Shown: positions 44,114 through 53,430, numbered from the stretch's first letter. The stretch: DNA of 64,000 nucleotides from Streptomyces sp. NBC_00425 (GCF_036030735.1 NZ_CP107928.1:6820001-6884000), one strand, 5' to 3'. Numbers and translations are program-made. The notes: generated by a model from the sequence alone, not told the origin.

Positions 44114-44655
44114 CACTTCCGCCCTCCGTACATCACGCCGTCCGCCAGTTCCGGTATGGCGCGGAGCTTCGCGATCCCCTTCGCCGCGTTGCTCTTCACC
44201 GTGCCCACGGAACAGCCCATCGCCTCGGCCGTCTGCGTCTCCGTCAGGTCCTCCCAGTAGCGCAGTACCACCGCCGCCCGCTGCCGCGGCGGCAGCGCGG
44301 CCAGCGCCCGCAACAGGGTCTGCCGGTCGTCGGCCCGCGCGATCAGGTCACCGGGGGCCGGGGTCTCATGGGCGAGACCCGGCCCGTCGTCCCTCGGGGC
44401 GAGCAGCTCGCGGAGCTTCCTGCGGTGCCTGCGGGCGTGGGCGTTGATCATCACGCGCCGTACGTACGCCTCCGGCTCGTCCGCCGCGCCGACTCTGCGC
44501 CAGGCGACGTAGACCTGTTCCAGCGTCGACTGGACCAGGTCCTCCGCGGCGTGCTGTTCCCCCGTGAGGAGAAATGCCGTGCGCATCAGCCGAGCCCAGC
44601 GGCCGACGACGAAAGCCTGGAACTCCGTGTCCCTGTCCTGCTCCCGATCCCCCAT
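44113..44655 (-). CDS. SigE-family (ECF) RNA polymerase sigma factor
   Basis: A 180-residue sigma factor with regions 2 and 4 only. Region 2 has RLMRTAFLLTGEQHAAEDLV and region 4 has ALAALPPRQRAAVVLRYWED followed by AEAMGCSVGTVKSNAAKGIA (helix-turn-helix). AGGAG lies six bases before ATG 44655; an upstream GTG would put the Shine-Dalgarno inside the gene. It should direct an extracytoplasmic-stress or developmental regulon, controlled by the next protein. Confidence 0.88.
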   Translation of the reverse strand: MGDREQDRDTEFQAFVVGRWARLMRTAFLLTGEQHAAEDLVQSTLEQVYVAWRRVGAADEPEAYVRRVMINAHARRHRRKLRELLAPRDDGPGLAHETPAPGDLIARADDRQTLLRALAALPPRQRAAVVLRYWEDLTETQTAEAMGCSVGTVKSNAAKGIAKLRAIPELADGVMYGGRK

Positions 44656-44706
44656 GAGCACCTCCTAGATGTTCAAAGGAGGCCATGAGAGGCCCGGATC
44701 GTTGCC

Positions 44707-46140
44707 TCAGCGGGCCGGGATTCTCCGCGGCAGCCACAACACCATCAGCACCGCCCCCGCCAGCAGCACCCCCGTGCCCGTGCGGAACGCCAGGGCGTAC
44801 CCCTCGGTCAGCGCCTCCGGGGTGCCGCGGCCCGCGGTGCGGGAGGCGGCCAGCGCCGACAGCACCGCCAGACCCAGCGAGCCGCCCATCGTGCGGGCGG
44901 TGTTGACCAGGCCGGACACCAGCCCGGCCTCGCCCGGCTCGGCGCCGGACGTGGCCAGCGAGGCGAGCGGGGTCGAGCCCAGGCCGCCGCCCAGCATCAT
45001 CAGCACGCCCGGCAGCATGATCCCGGTGACGTACCCGTCGTCCACCCGCATCGTCGACTGCCAGCCGAACCCGGTCGCCGCCAGCAGCGTGCCCAGCACG
45101 GCCACCGTGCGGGCGCCGGTGGCGCGCATCAGCCGGGGGGCGACCTTGGAGCCGACGACGATGGCCAGGGAGCTGGGCACCAGCGCCAGACCCGCCTCCA
45201 GCGGGCTGTAGCCCAGCGCGTTCTGCAGGTAGAGGGTCAGGAAGAACCACATCGAGAACATGGCCGAGCCGCTCACGAACATGGCCGCGTTCGCCGCGGA
45301 CACCGTGCGCAGCCGGAACAGGCCGAGCGGCATCAGCGGGGCCGCCGTCCTGGCCTCCACCACGAGGAACAGCGCGACCAGCGCGAGTCCGGCGGCCAGC
45401 GGCACGAGGGCGGCCGGCGCCGCCCACCCCTCGGACTCGGTCTGCGAGATGCCGTACGCCAGGGTGGCGAGGCCCGCCGTGACCAGCAGCGCGCCCGGCA
45501 GGTCCAGGCGCCGTCCGTCCCCGGCCCGGCTCTCGGCGAGCCAGCGCAGCGAGCCGGCCAGCACCAGCACGCCGACCGGCACGTTGATCAGCAGTACCCA
45601 GCGCCAGGACAGCAGGTCGACGAGCCCCCCGCCGACGAGTCCGCCCGCGGCCCCGCCGCCCGCGCCGACCGCCGTCCAGGTCGCGATGGCCCGCGCCCGC
45701 GCGGCGCCCTCGGGCACGGCTGCGGTGACGATCGTCAGGGTGGCCGGGGCCAGCACCGCGGCGCCGAGCCCCTGGACGGCCCTGGCGAGCAGCAGCTGCC
45801 AGCCGCTCTGCGCCAGGCCGCCGGCCAGCGAGGCCAGGGTGAACAGGGCGAGCCCGGTGAGGAACATCCGCTTGCGCCCGTACAGGTCGCCTGCCCGGCC
45901 GCCGAGCAGCATGAAACCGGCGAAGGCCATGGAGTAGGCGTTCACCACCCACTGCAGCCCGGAGGGGGTCATGCCGAGGTCCGTCCGCATCGACGGCAGG
46001 GCCACGTTGACCACGGAGACGTCGAGCACGACGAGGAACTGCCCGGCGCAGGCGAGCGCCACGAGCAGCCAGGCGGGGGGAGCGGTGCGGGGGGATCTCC
46101 GGGCGCGGGTGGTGGCAGCGGTCTCCAGCATGGGCGTCAT
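44707..46140 (-). CDS. MFS drug-exporter-type transporter (DHA2/EmrB-like)
   Basis: A 477-residue membrane protein with about 14 helices. It has WVVNAYSMAFAGFMLLGGRA then GDLYGRKRMF (motif A), ARAVQGLGAAVLAPATLTI (motif C-like) and AIATWTAVGAGGGAAGGLVG. The family exports drugs or metabolites by proton antiport; the substrate is unknown. It is divergent from another MFS gene 241 bases away, with tandem repeats between them. Confidence 0.88.
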   Translation of the reverse strand: MTPMLETAATTRARRSPRTAPPAWLLVALACAGQFLVVLDVSVVNVALPSMRTDLGMTPSGLQWVVNAYSMAFAGFMLLGGRAGDLYGRKRMFLTGLALFTLASLAGGLAQSGWQLLLARAVQGLGAAVLAPATLTIVTAAVPEGAARARAIATWTAVGAGGGAAGGLVGGGLVDLLSWRWVLLINVPVGVLVLAGSLRWLAESRAGDGRRLDLPGALLVTAGLATLAYGISQTESEGWAAPAALVPLAAGLALVALFLVVEARTAAPLMPLGLFRLRTVSAANAAMFVSGSAMFSMWFFLTLYLQNALGYSPLEAGLALVPSSLAIVVGSKVAPRLMRATGARTVAVLGTLLAATGFGWQSTMRVDDGYVTGIMLPGVLMMLGGGLGSTPLASLATSGAEPGEAGLVSGLVNTARTMGGSLGLAVLSALAASRTAGRGTPEALTEGYALAFRTGTGVLLAGAVLMVLWLPRRIPAR

Positions 46141-46194
46141 GGTCTCAACCGGGTTGTGCCCCTTGCATCGGTTTTTCGACCCAGGTCCGCGGAC

Positions 46195-46280
46195 GCGAGT
46201 CGGAGTCGAGAGCGGACGCCGGTCGGATTCGAGAACGGACGCCGGTCGGAGTCAAGGGCGGACCATCGGAGTCAAGAGAA
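46195..46280. repeat. Tandem ~26-bp repeats between divergent MFS genes
   Basis: GAGAGCGGACGCCGGTCGGA, GAGAACGGACGCCGGTCGGA and a shortened AAGGGCGGACCATCGGA form three successive units. The AT-rich GATAAAAAATCGTTAG follows at about 46278-46295 and may be a promoter. The repeats could bind a regulator or be neutral. Confidence 0.65.
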
Positions 46281-46381
46281 GATAAAAAATCGTTAGTACG
46301 TCGAAGCATCGGAATAGTTGCCCATGCATACAGGTTCGGCTTCCATGTAAGCGCCGAACCACCGCCCGGAGGCACCCCCTC

Positions 46382-48124
46382 ATGACGCACACGACCACCG
46401 ACCGGCCCACCCGCGAGGCGAGCGGAGCCGTGGTCCCGGTCCTCGCCTTCGCGGGCATCGTGGTCGCGGTGATGCAGACCCTGCTCGTCCCGGTCATCAA
46501 GGACCTGCCCCAGTTGCTGGGCACCTCGCCCAGCAACGCCACCTGGGTCCTCACCTCGACCCTGCTCTCCGGCGCCGTGGCCACCCCGATCATGGGCCGC
46601 CTCGGCGACCTGTACGGCAAGCGCCGCCTGCTCATCGCCAGCCTCGCCGTCATGGTCGTCGGCGCCCTGGTCAGCGCGCTCACCAGCGACCTGATCACCA
46701 TGATCGCCGGCCGCACCCTCCAGGGCTTCGCCATGGGCGCGATCCCGCTCGGCATCGGCCTGATGCGGGACATGCTGCCCCGCGAGAAGCTCGGCTCGGC
46801 GATGGCCCTGATGAGCTCCTCGATCGGCGTCGGCGGCGGCCTCGCGCTGCCCCTCGCGGCCCTGATCGCCCAGCACGCCGACTGGCACGCCCTCTTCTAC
46901 GGCGCCGCGGGCCTCGGCGCGCTCGCCATCGTCCTCACCCTCCTCGTCGTCCCCGAGTCCCCCGCGCGCGCGGAAGGCACCTTCGACGTCCTCGGCGCGA
47001 TCGGCCTCTCCGCCGGCCTCGTCCTGTTCCTGCTGCCCATCACCAAGGGCAGCGACTGGGGCTGGACCTCCGGCACCACCCTCGGCCTGTTCGCCGCCGC
47101 GGCCGTCGTCCTCGTCCTGTGGGGCGTCATGGAACTGCGTGTGAAGGCGCCGCTGGTCGACCTGCGCACCACGGCCCGCCCGGCCGTCCTCTTCACCAAC
47201 CTGGCCTCGATCATGGTCGGCGTCTCGTTCTACGTCGTCTCCCTGGTCCTGCCCCAGCTGCTCCAGCTGCCGAAGGCCACCGGCTACGGCCTCGGCCAGT
47301 CGATGGTCGTCGCCGGCCTGCTCGTCGCACCGCTCGGCCTGACGATGATGGTCACCGCGCCCGTCTACGCCCGGCTGTCCGCCAAGTACGGCCCCAAGGT
47401 CACCCTGATCCTCGGCATGCTGATCATCGCGATCGGCTACGGCGCCGGCCTCGGACTGATGAGCGCCGCCTGGCAGAGCCTCGTCATCGCGGTCGTCCTC
47501 GGCGCGGGCATCGGCCTCGCCTACTCCTCGCTGCCCGCGCTGATCGTCGGCGCGGTCCCGGCCTCCGAGACCGGCGCGGCCAACGGCCTCAACACCCTCA
47601 TGCGGTCCATCGGGACGTCGGTGTCCAGCGCCGTCATCGGCATGGTGCTCGCCAACACCGCGAACGACGTCGGCGGCGTCGCCGTGCCGACCATGCACGG
47701 CTTCCGCGTCTCCTTCCTGATCGCCACCGCCGCCGTCGCGATCGGCCTGGTCCTCGCACTGTTCCTGCCCCGGCAGCAGCGCCCGTCCGAGACCTCGCAG
47801 CTGCGCGCCAGCAGCGAGGAGGACGCCGTGCTGGCGCGCGCCGAGGAAGCCCTTCGCGGCTTCCGCGGCCGGGTGCTGGACGCCCACGGCGTCCCGGTCG
47901 CCCGCGCCAGGGTCACCCTCATCGACCGCCGCGGCCGTCAGGCCGGCGCGACCCTCTCGGAGCCGGACGGCAGCTACGCCCTCGCCGTCCCGGCCCAGGG
48001 GCCCTACGTCCTCGCCGCGAAGGCCCCGGGCCACGGCCCCCTGGCGAGCTCCGCGACCCACGCGGGCGACGCCCGCCCGGTGGACCTGGACCTGGCCCTG
48101 CCGGGCGAGACCGTCACGGCCTGA
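46382..48124 (+). CDS. MFS transporter with C-terminal carboxypeptidase-regulatory-like domain
   Basis: A 580-residue protein. The first 460 residues are a 14-helix DHA2-type exporter (GRLGDLYGKRRLLIASLAVM; GFAMGAIPLGIGLMRDMLPR). After a cytoplasmic linker, residues about 493-575 form a beta-sandwich of the CarboxypepD_reg type (FRGRVLDAHGVPVARARVTL; LSEPDGSYALAVPAQGPYVL). This domain is normally extracellular in other proteins, so its attachment to a transporter is unusual. It is divergent from the preceding MFS gene. Confidence 0.85.
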   Translation: MTHTTTDRPTREASGAVVPVLAFAGIVVAVMQTLLVPVIKDLPQLLGTSPSNATWVLTSTLLSGAVATPIMGRLGDLYGKRRLLIASLAVMVVGALVSALTSDLITMIAGRTLQGFAMGAIPLGIGLMRDMLPREKLGSAMALMSSSIGVGGGLALPLAALIAQHADWHALFYGAAGLGALAIVLTLLVVPESPARAEGTFDVLGAIGLSAGLVLFLLPITKGSDWGWTSGTTLGLFAAAAVVLVLWGVMELRVKAPLVDLRTTARPAVLFTNLASIMVGVSFYVVSLVLPQLLQLPKATGYGLGQSMVVAGLLVAPLGLTMMVTAPVYARLSAKYGPKVTLILGMLIIAIGYGAGLGLMSAAWQSLVIAVVLGAGIGLAYSSLPALIVGAVPASETGAANGLNTLMRSIGTSVSSAVIGMVLANTANDVGGVAVPTMHGFRVSFLIATAAVAIGLVLALFLPRQQRPSETSQLRASSEEDAVLARAEEALRGFRGRVLDAHGVPVARARVTLIDRRGRQAGATLSEPDGSYALAVPAQGPYVLAAKAPGHGPLASSATHAGDARPVDLDLALPGETVTA

Positions 48125-48139
48125 GCGCCCTGGCGAGAC

Positions 48140-48290
48140 CCTCATGGCGCGACGGTCACGGCCTGACCGTCGCGGCCCGATCGCCACGGGGAAAGAGTCA
48201 CGACCTGACCGGCACGGCCTGACCGTCGCGGCGAGAGAGTCACGACCTGAACGTCACGGCCTGATCGCCATGGTCTGACCGTCACGCCCC
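48140..48290. repeat. Degenerate repeats of GTCACGGCCTGACC type
   Basis: GTCACGGCCTGACCGTCGCGG, GGCACGGCCTGACCGTCGCGG, GTCACGACCTGA (twice) and GTCACGGCCTGATCGCC are interspersed over 150 bases after the MFS stop. The repeats extend the codons of the MFS C-terminus and look like slippage products. Confidence 0.6.
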
Positions 48291-48466
48291 TGCTCGGGCT
48301 GCGGCGCTCGGCGTTCGGCGCTCTCGCACACGCACCCCCTGTCGCGCAGCCGACGGGGGGTGCGGTCGTGGAGCCCCCGCGCCGTTTCCGCACCCCCCGT
48401 CACCCGCGTCGCCCGGGGTGGGGCAGCATGGGCGCGCTCATTCGTTCGTCCGTCGGAAGGACCCCC

Positions 48467-49126
48467 ATGCCCGCGGTGCCCCAGCCCGAGATCCTGGCCG
48501 CGTTCGAGGCGGCGAAGGGGTTCATGCCGCTCGACGAGGGGCTCGCGCTGTACGCCGCCGCCGTCGAGGCGGGGACACTCGGGATGCCGCTGCTGGAGAT
48601 CGGCACGTACTGCGGGCGCTCCGCGATCCTGCTCGCGGACGCGGCCCGCCGGTCCGGGGTCAGCGCCCTCACCCTCGACCACCACCGGGGCAGCGAGGAG
48701 CAGCAGCCCGGCTGGGAGTACCACGACCCGGAGACCGTCGACCCCGAGATCGGTCTCATGGACACCCTGCCCTCCTTCCGCCGCACCCTGCACCGGGCGG
48801 GTCTGGAGGACCACGTCGTCGCCCTGGTCGGACGGTCGCCGCAGATCGCCGCGTTCTGGAACACGCCCCTCGGCCTGGTCTTCGTCGACGGCGGTCACAC
48901 CGACGAGCACGCCGGCTCGGACTACGAGGGCTGGGCGCCGCACGTCGCCGAGGGCGGGCTCCTCGTCATCCACGACGTCTTCCCCGACCCGGTCGACGAG
49001 TTCACCGGCCAGGCCCCCTACCGCGTCTACCTCCGCGCCCTGGCTTCGGGGGCCTTCACGGAGGTCTCGGACACCGGCTCGCTGCGGGTGCTGCGACGCA
49101 CCGGCGCGGGCGTCCAGGTGCCGTGA
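48467..49126 (+). CDS. Class I SAM-dependent methyltransferase
   Basis: A 219-residue protein of the methyltransferase_24 type. It has PLLEIGTYCGRSAILLADAA (SAM-binding), LTLDHHRGSEEQQPGWEYHD, GLVFVDGGHTDEHAGSDYEG and LLVIHDVFPDPV. The VDGGHT motif is typical of this group. Substrate unknown. ATG 48467 follows GGAAGGACCCCC; upstream in-frame ATGs exist at 48428 and earlier. Confidence 0.8.
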   Translation: MPAVPQPEILAAFEAAKGFMPLDEGLALYAAAVEAGTLGMPLLEIGTYCGRSAILLADAARRSGVSALTLDHHRGSEEQQPGWEYHDPETVDPEIGLMDTLPSFRRTLHRAGLEDHVVALVGRSPQIAAFWNTPLGLVFVDGGHTDEHAGSDYEGWAPHVAEGGLLVIHDVFPDPVDEFTGQAPYRVYLRALASGAFTEVSDTGSLRVLRRTGAGVQVP

Positions 49127-49173
49127 CCGGAAAGGCTTGGCGCGCCGGTGAACCTCTCCCGTCACGGCACTGG

Positions 49174-50724
49174 CTAGACCGCCGACCGCCTCCGCCGACG
49201 GCGGTACACAAGTGCCAGGAGGACGACGGCCAGGGCGCCCGTGGCCCAGGCCCAGGCGTACCGGTACGGCGGGGCGGGCGAGGCGTCGAGCGGGATGACG
49301 GCGACGTCGTTGGCCGGGGTGCGGTCGTACGCGTTGACGGTGCGGACGGTGCCCTGCGCCCCCGCGACCTGCCGGTCGATACGGATGTGGAAGTCGATGG
49401 CGGTCGTGCCCCCTTCGTGCCGCACCTCGAAGAACTGGTCGCGGCCGATGTCGCAGACGAACGCCCCGCCGGGTTTCTCCGGCCGCTCGCAGGCCCACTT
49501 CCCGCCGTCCTCCTCGAAGCGGTACGGGACCGAGGTGACCGTGGTGCCCTCGGGTGGGACCACCTCGAAACGGCCCGGCTCCTCGTCGCCCGTCATCCGG
49601 CCGGGGCCGAGGTCCTCCAGCCCGAGTCGTACGTGCACCGTGTCGCCGACGCGGCCCCGGACGGTCGCCGTCACCGGACGGTAGTCGACCTGCACGGTGG
49701 TGGACACGGCGACCTTGCCCTCACTGTCGCCGATGTCCCGGGCGGAGGTGCGGACCAGGCCGAGCGGGGGGCCGACGCCCCGCACCGTGTGCCCGGCGGG
49801 CCGGGACGGCGCCGACGACCAGGCGTACGTCACCTCTCCGGTCAGCGTCCTGGGACCGGTGACCGTGTAGACCAGCGGGGCGTCGGCGGCGTAGGCGGCG
49901 CCAGCAGCGGCCTTCGTGGGGAACATGCACCATGCCGAGGCGGGCGCGGGCCCCGCGTAGAAACAGTTGCTGTGCAGCGCGGTGAGCGTCAGTCCCTCCG
50001 ACACGTCGACCTGGAGGGCGACGCCCTGACTCGCCGGGAAACGGGAGTGGTTGGCCAGGCGTGCCGTCACGTTCGCGGACTTACCCGGCGCCAGTCCCCG
50101 CACGTCCTTCTCCTGCCCGGGCGCGGAGAGCCTCGGACCGCCGACGGTCATCCGGGTGGTGCCGGTGACGGCGGGCGCGTTGTCGGCGGTCGCGGTGTAC
50201 GTGACCGTCCCGCTGTCGCCCGGCTCGACGCCGTCCACGCCGCGGAGGGAGAGAGGGGAGTAGCTCTCGCCGTCGCCGTTCTGCAGGTCGCCGTACTCGC
50301 ACGTGAAGACCGGGCCCTCGGCCTCGCACATCGTCGTGTCACCGACCCGGGCGACGCCCGCCAGCCCCGACGCGTCGACGACGACCCTGACGTTGCGGGC
50401 CGGTTCGCCGCCCTTGCTCGGCTGGACGTGGACCGGGACGACGAAGCCGTCGTTCGTGGCACCGGCCCCTTCGTCGGCGCTGTACATGACGTACGTCCCC
50501 ACGGTTTCGAACCGCAGCGTGACCCGGCCGGACCCTTCGGCCGCGACCGCCACCGGTACGACGGCCGGGGTGACGGCGGTCGTGAACACGGCGGGGGCGA
50601 ACACGGCGGCGGCGAACAGAGCGGTGGTGAACACGACGGTGCTGAAAACGGCGGTGGTGAAAACCGCTTTGAGCAACGCCGCCGGTCCGGTCGCCCGCCC
50701 GAGGACCCGTATCGGTAAGGACAT
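49174..50724 (-). CDS. Secreted membrane-anchored beta-rich surface protein
   Basis: A 516-residue protein. The N-terminal hydrophobic segment is a repetitive VFTTAVFSTVVFTTALFAAA then VFAPAVFTTAV signal region. The middle holds several Ig-like or DUF11-like beta domains (VRVVVDASGLAGVARVGDTT; NVTARLANHSRFPASQGVAL) with paired cysteines. The C-terminus is a membrane helix (YAWAWATGALAVVLLALVY) and an Arg-rich tail. It is an exported, C-terminally anchored protein; no enzyme motif is seen. Probably a cell-surface structural protein next to a two-component system. Confidence 0.72.
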   Translation of the reverse strand: MSLPIRVLGRATGPAALLKAVFTTAVFSTVVFTTALFAAAVFAPAVFTTAVTPAVVPVAVAAEGSGRVTLRFETVGTYVMYSADEGAGATNDGFVVPVHVQPSKGGEPARNVRVVVDASGLAGVARVGDTTMCEAEGPVFTCEYGDLQNGDGESYSPLSLRGVDGVEPGDSGTVTYTATADNAPAVTGTTRMTVGGPRLSAPGQEKDVRGLAPGKSANVTARLANHSRFPASQGVALQVDVSEGLTLTALHSNCFYAGPAPASAWCMFPTKAAAGAAYAADAPLVYTVTGPRTLTGEVTYAWSSAPSRPAGHTVRGVGPPLGLVRTSARDIGDSEGKVAVSTTVQVDYRPVTATVRGRVGDTVHVRLGLEDLGPGRMTGDEEPGRFEVVPPEGTTVTSVPYRFEEDGGKWACERPEKPGGAFVCDIGRDQFFEVRHEGGTTAIDFHIRIDRQVAGAQGTVRTVNAYDRTPANDVAVIPLDASPAPPYRYAWAWATGALAVVLLALVYRRRRRRSAV

Positions 50725-50755
50725 GCGGGCACTATGCCAGCGGCGGCCCGGACCG

Positions 50756-51421
50756 CTACAGCCAACCCTGTTGCCGGGCCTCGCGCATGGCCTCCATGCG
50801 GTTGCGGCCGCCCGTCTTGCCGATGGCGGAGGAGAGGTAGTTGCGGACCGTGGACTCCGACAGGTGCAGCCTTGCCGCGATGTCGGCGACCGTCGCACCG
50901 TCGACGGAGGCGTTCAGGACGTCCCGCTCGCGGGCGGTGAGCGGGTTCGGGCCGGCGCCGAGCGCGGCCGCGGCGAGCGCCGGGTCCACCACCGTCTCAC
51001 CGGCCAGCACCCGGCGGATCGCCTCCGCCAGCTCCTCCACCGGGCCGTCCTTGACCAGGAACCCGGCGGCTCCGGCCTCCATGGCGCGGCGCAGATAGCC
51101 GGGCCGGCCGAACGTGGTCAGGATCAGCACCCGGCAGTCGGGCGCCTGCTCGCGCAGCTCGGCGGCGGCGTCCAGGCCGCTGATGCCGGGCAGCTCGATG
51201 TCGAGGAGCGCCACGTCCGGGCGGTGGAGCAGGGCCGACTCCACGATCCGGTCGCCCGCGCCGACCTGTGCGACCACCTCGATGTCGGCCTCCAGACCCA
51301 GCAGCAGCGCCAGCGCCCCGCGCATCATTCCCTGGTCCTCGGCGAGCAGCACCCGAATGCACTTGGCGGGGCGTCGGTCACGGGGCATCTCGTTCACGGG
51401 CCCACCCGGCATCTCGGTCAC
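50756..51421 (-). CDS. NarL/LuxR-family response regulator
   Basis: A 221-residue regulator. The receiver has VLLAEDQGMMRGALALLLGL, phosphate-accepting Asp in VALLDIELPGISGLDAAAEL and Lys in FLVKDGP. The output domain is a LuxR helix-turn-helix (LTARERDVLNASVDGATVAD; HLSESTVRNYLSSAIGKTG). GTG 51421 overlaps the histidine-kinase stop (GTGA), so the pair is co-translated. It resembles DesR-like regulators of membrane or envelope stress. Confidence 0.9.
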   Translation of the reverse strand: MTEMPGGPVNEMPRDRRPAKCIRVLLAEDQGMMRGALALLLGLEADIEVVAQVGAGDRIVESALLHRPDVALLDIELPGISGLDAAAELREQAPDCRVLILTTFGRPGYLRRAMEAGAAGFLVKDGPVEELAEAIRRVLAGETVVDPALAAAALGAGPNPLTARERDVLNASVDGATVADIAARLHLSESTVRNYLSSAIGKTGGRNRMEAMREARQQGWL

Positions 51422-53034
51422 GGCCCAAGATTAGGGCCGCCGACCACGGACCGCGCTCCGTGCGGGGACTCCGGCGTGACGGAGGACCGGGCGCCCTCGA
51501 CGCGCTGGGCGCCCTGGCCGCCCCTCGCGCCCTGGCCGGCTCTGGCGTTTTCGTCGGCCCTCGCGCCCTGGCAGCCCCTCGCGCCCTCATTGCCCCTCGC
51601 GCCCTCGACGGCCCTCGCGCCCTTGTCGGACACCGTCCCCGCCGCGCGCCCGCCGGAGTCCCCCTCCTGGCCTCCGTCCCCGTCTCCGTCGTCGTGTCCG
51701 TGTCCGTGTCCGTCCCTCAGGGTGCTGTCGGCGTGAGTGCCGGTGTCCGCGTCCACCCTGGTGTCCGCCGGCAGTTCCGCCGTGACCCGGAAGCCGCCGC
51801 CCGGTCCCCGGTCCGCCTTCAGTGAGCCGCCCGCCGCCGCCAGCCGCTCGCGCAGACCGGTCAGCCCGGTGCCGCCGCGTGCGCAGCAGTCCTCGACGTC
51901 CTCGTCCTCGCCGAGGCCGATCCCGTCGTCCGTCACCGTCAGTCGGACCCGGTCCGGGGTGCCGGACACCGTGATCGCACACCGGGTGGCCGCGCTGTGC
52001 CGGACGACGTTGGTGACCGCCTCGCGCACCACCCAGCCCAGCAGAGCGGCGGTCTGCGGCTCCAGCGGCGGCCCGGAGCGGTTCACCGTCGGTTCGACGC
52101 CCGCCGCGGACAGGGCCGAGCGGGCCCGCTCCAGCTCGCTGGCCAGGCTGCCCTCGCGGTAGCCGGTGACCGCCTCGCGGATCTCGGTCAGCGCCTGACG
52201 GCCGACCGCCTCGATGTCGGTTACCTGGGAGAGCGCCGCGTCCATGTCGCGCGGCGCCAGCCGTCGGGCAGCCTCCGACTTCACCACGATCACCGAGAGG
52301 GTGTGGCCGAGCAGGTCGTGCAGGTCACGGGAGAAGCGCAGCCGTTCCTCCTCCACCGCCCGCCTGGCCAGTTCCTCGCGGGCGGCGCGCAGTTCCCGCA
52401 CCGCCTCGGAGAGGGAGAGGATCGCGGCCGTGACCATCGTCGAGAGCCAGGTGGCGTAGGCGATGGTCAGAGCGCCGCCCCAGCTGTCGTGGACGACGGA
52501 GACCGCACCCGCCAGGACGGCCACGGCGGTGCCGAGCCCGCGCAGCCGGGGTCCTCGCAGGACCGCGCCCGTCGCGAGGCCCAGCAGCGGGAAGAACAGG
52601 AGCCAGTTGCCGCCGTAGCCGAGGGCGAGTGCGCAGGTCACGAGGCCCAGCAGGACCAGCGCCACCCGCGTGGACAGCGCGTCGCGGGTCTCCTTCGCGA
52701 AGGCGCGGAAAGCGACGTAGATGTAGAGCGAGTTGAACGTCAGCAGCCCGAGGCCGCCGATCCACGGATTGGGCGTCTCGCCCTGGAAGAGATGGGAGAG
52801 CGCGCCCATCCCCATCAGCAGCCAGGGCAGCAGGGAGAAGCCGTTGGCCGGCGGACCGGGGTCCTCGGGGACCGAGACCCGCCCGGACTTGCCGGCGGCC
52901 TTCAGCTCGGCCCTGCGGCGGTTCTTGTCCTCCTTCCAGCGCTGTTGCCGCTCGCGTCCCGTCCGCAGCTCCGAGCGCCAGGCCGCCGTCCGGCAGGCGA
53001 GTGTGCTCCGCCACTGCGCCGGTGATCCCGTCAT
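51418..53034 (-). CDS. DesK-type sensor histidine kinase with Ala/Gly/Arg repeat tail
   Basis: A 538-residue kinase. After a basic N-terminus come about five or six membrane helices. The HisKA_3 region has FSRDLHDLLGHTLSVIVVKS (phospho-accepting His). The HATPase domain has VREAVTNVVRHSAATRCAIT and GTGLTGLRERLAAAGGSLKA. The last ~110 residues are low complexity, with repeated EGARG/QGARA units. It should sense membrane state and phosphorylate the coupled response regulator. ATG 53034 is used. Confidence 0.88.
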   Translation of the reverse strand: MTGSPAQWRSTLACRTAAWRSELRTGRERQQRWKEDKNRRRAELKAAGKSGRVSVPEDPGPPANGFSLLPWLLMGMGALSHLFQGETPNPWIGGLGLLTFNSLYIYVAFRAFAKETRDALSTRVALVLLGLVTCALALGYGGNWLLFFPLLGLATGAVLRGPRLRGLGTAVAVLAGAVSVVHDSWGGALTIAYATWLSTMVTAAILSLSEAVRELRAAREELARRAVEEERLRFSRDLHDLLGHTLSVIVVKSEAARRLAPRDMDAALSQVTDIEAVGRQALTEIREAVTGYREGSLASELERARSALSAAGVEPTVNRSGPPLEPQTAALLGWVVREAVTNVVRHSAATRCAITVSGTPDRVRLTVTDDGIGLGEDEDVEDCCARGGTGLTGLRERLAAAGGSLKADRGPGGGFRVTAELPADTRVDADTGTHADSTLRDGHGHGHDDGDGDGGQEGDSGGRAAGTVSDKGARAVEGARGNEGARGCQGARADENARAGQGARGGQGAQRVEGARSSVTPESPHGARSVVGGPNLGP

Positions 53035-53250
53035 GGTGGTGTCCCCCGGTCCGTCGTTTCCGTGGGCCGCCCGTCATGCCGGGGCGGCGTGTCTCCGACG
53101 CTACGTTTCCGGGGCCGTCCGCGGCAGAGCCGGATGTACGGAGCCGTGCGGGACAAATGTCATCGGTCGCCCTGCCCGTGTCCTTCATGCTGCGTTCTTC
53201 ATGCCGGAGCCTGCGTCCGGAGCGTCGGCCGCAGCGTCCGACATCTGCAT

Positions 53251-53265
53251 CTGACATACCGTCAG
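53251..53265. promoter_or_regulatory. CTGAC-N5-GTCAG palindrome before the MaoC operon
   Basis: CTGACATACCGTCAG, a perfect palindrome with five-base arms. It shares its spacer, ATACC, with the site before the aldehyde dehydrogenase and lies 49 bases upstream of a KstR box. Confidence 0.55.
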
Positions 53266-53313
53266 GCGTCTTCACAACTTTGGAGGCCTGGGCTATACAA
53301 GGGATCGCCGCGC

Positions 53314-53327
53314 TGGAACGCGTTCTA
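53314..53327. promoter_or_regulatory. KstR-type operator of the MaoC/ADH/SDR operon
   Basis: TGGAACGCGTTCTA fits TNNAACNNGTTNNA at every fixed position. It is followed by about 190 bases of leader before the MaoC gene. Confidence 0.78.
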
Positions 53328-53430
53328 GATCTGCTCGCTCGGGCGGGTTCCGCGGCCCCGTGACGACCTCGGTGCGGCCGATCGGTGCGGACGGCCGTGC
53401 CGAGGTCTCCGAACGACGCGATCGCACCAG

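Noticed and set aside
46145..48187. 680-residue minus-strand frame opposite the second MFS gene
   Set aside because: Asp/Gly/Arg shadow of the MFS coding sequence.
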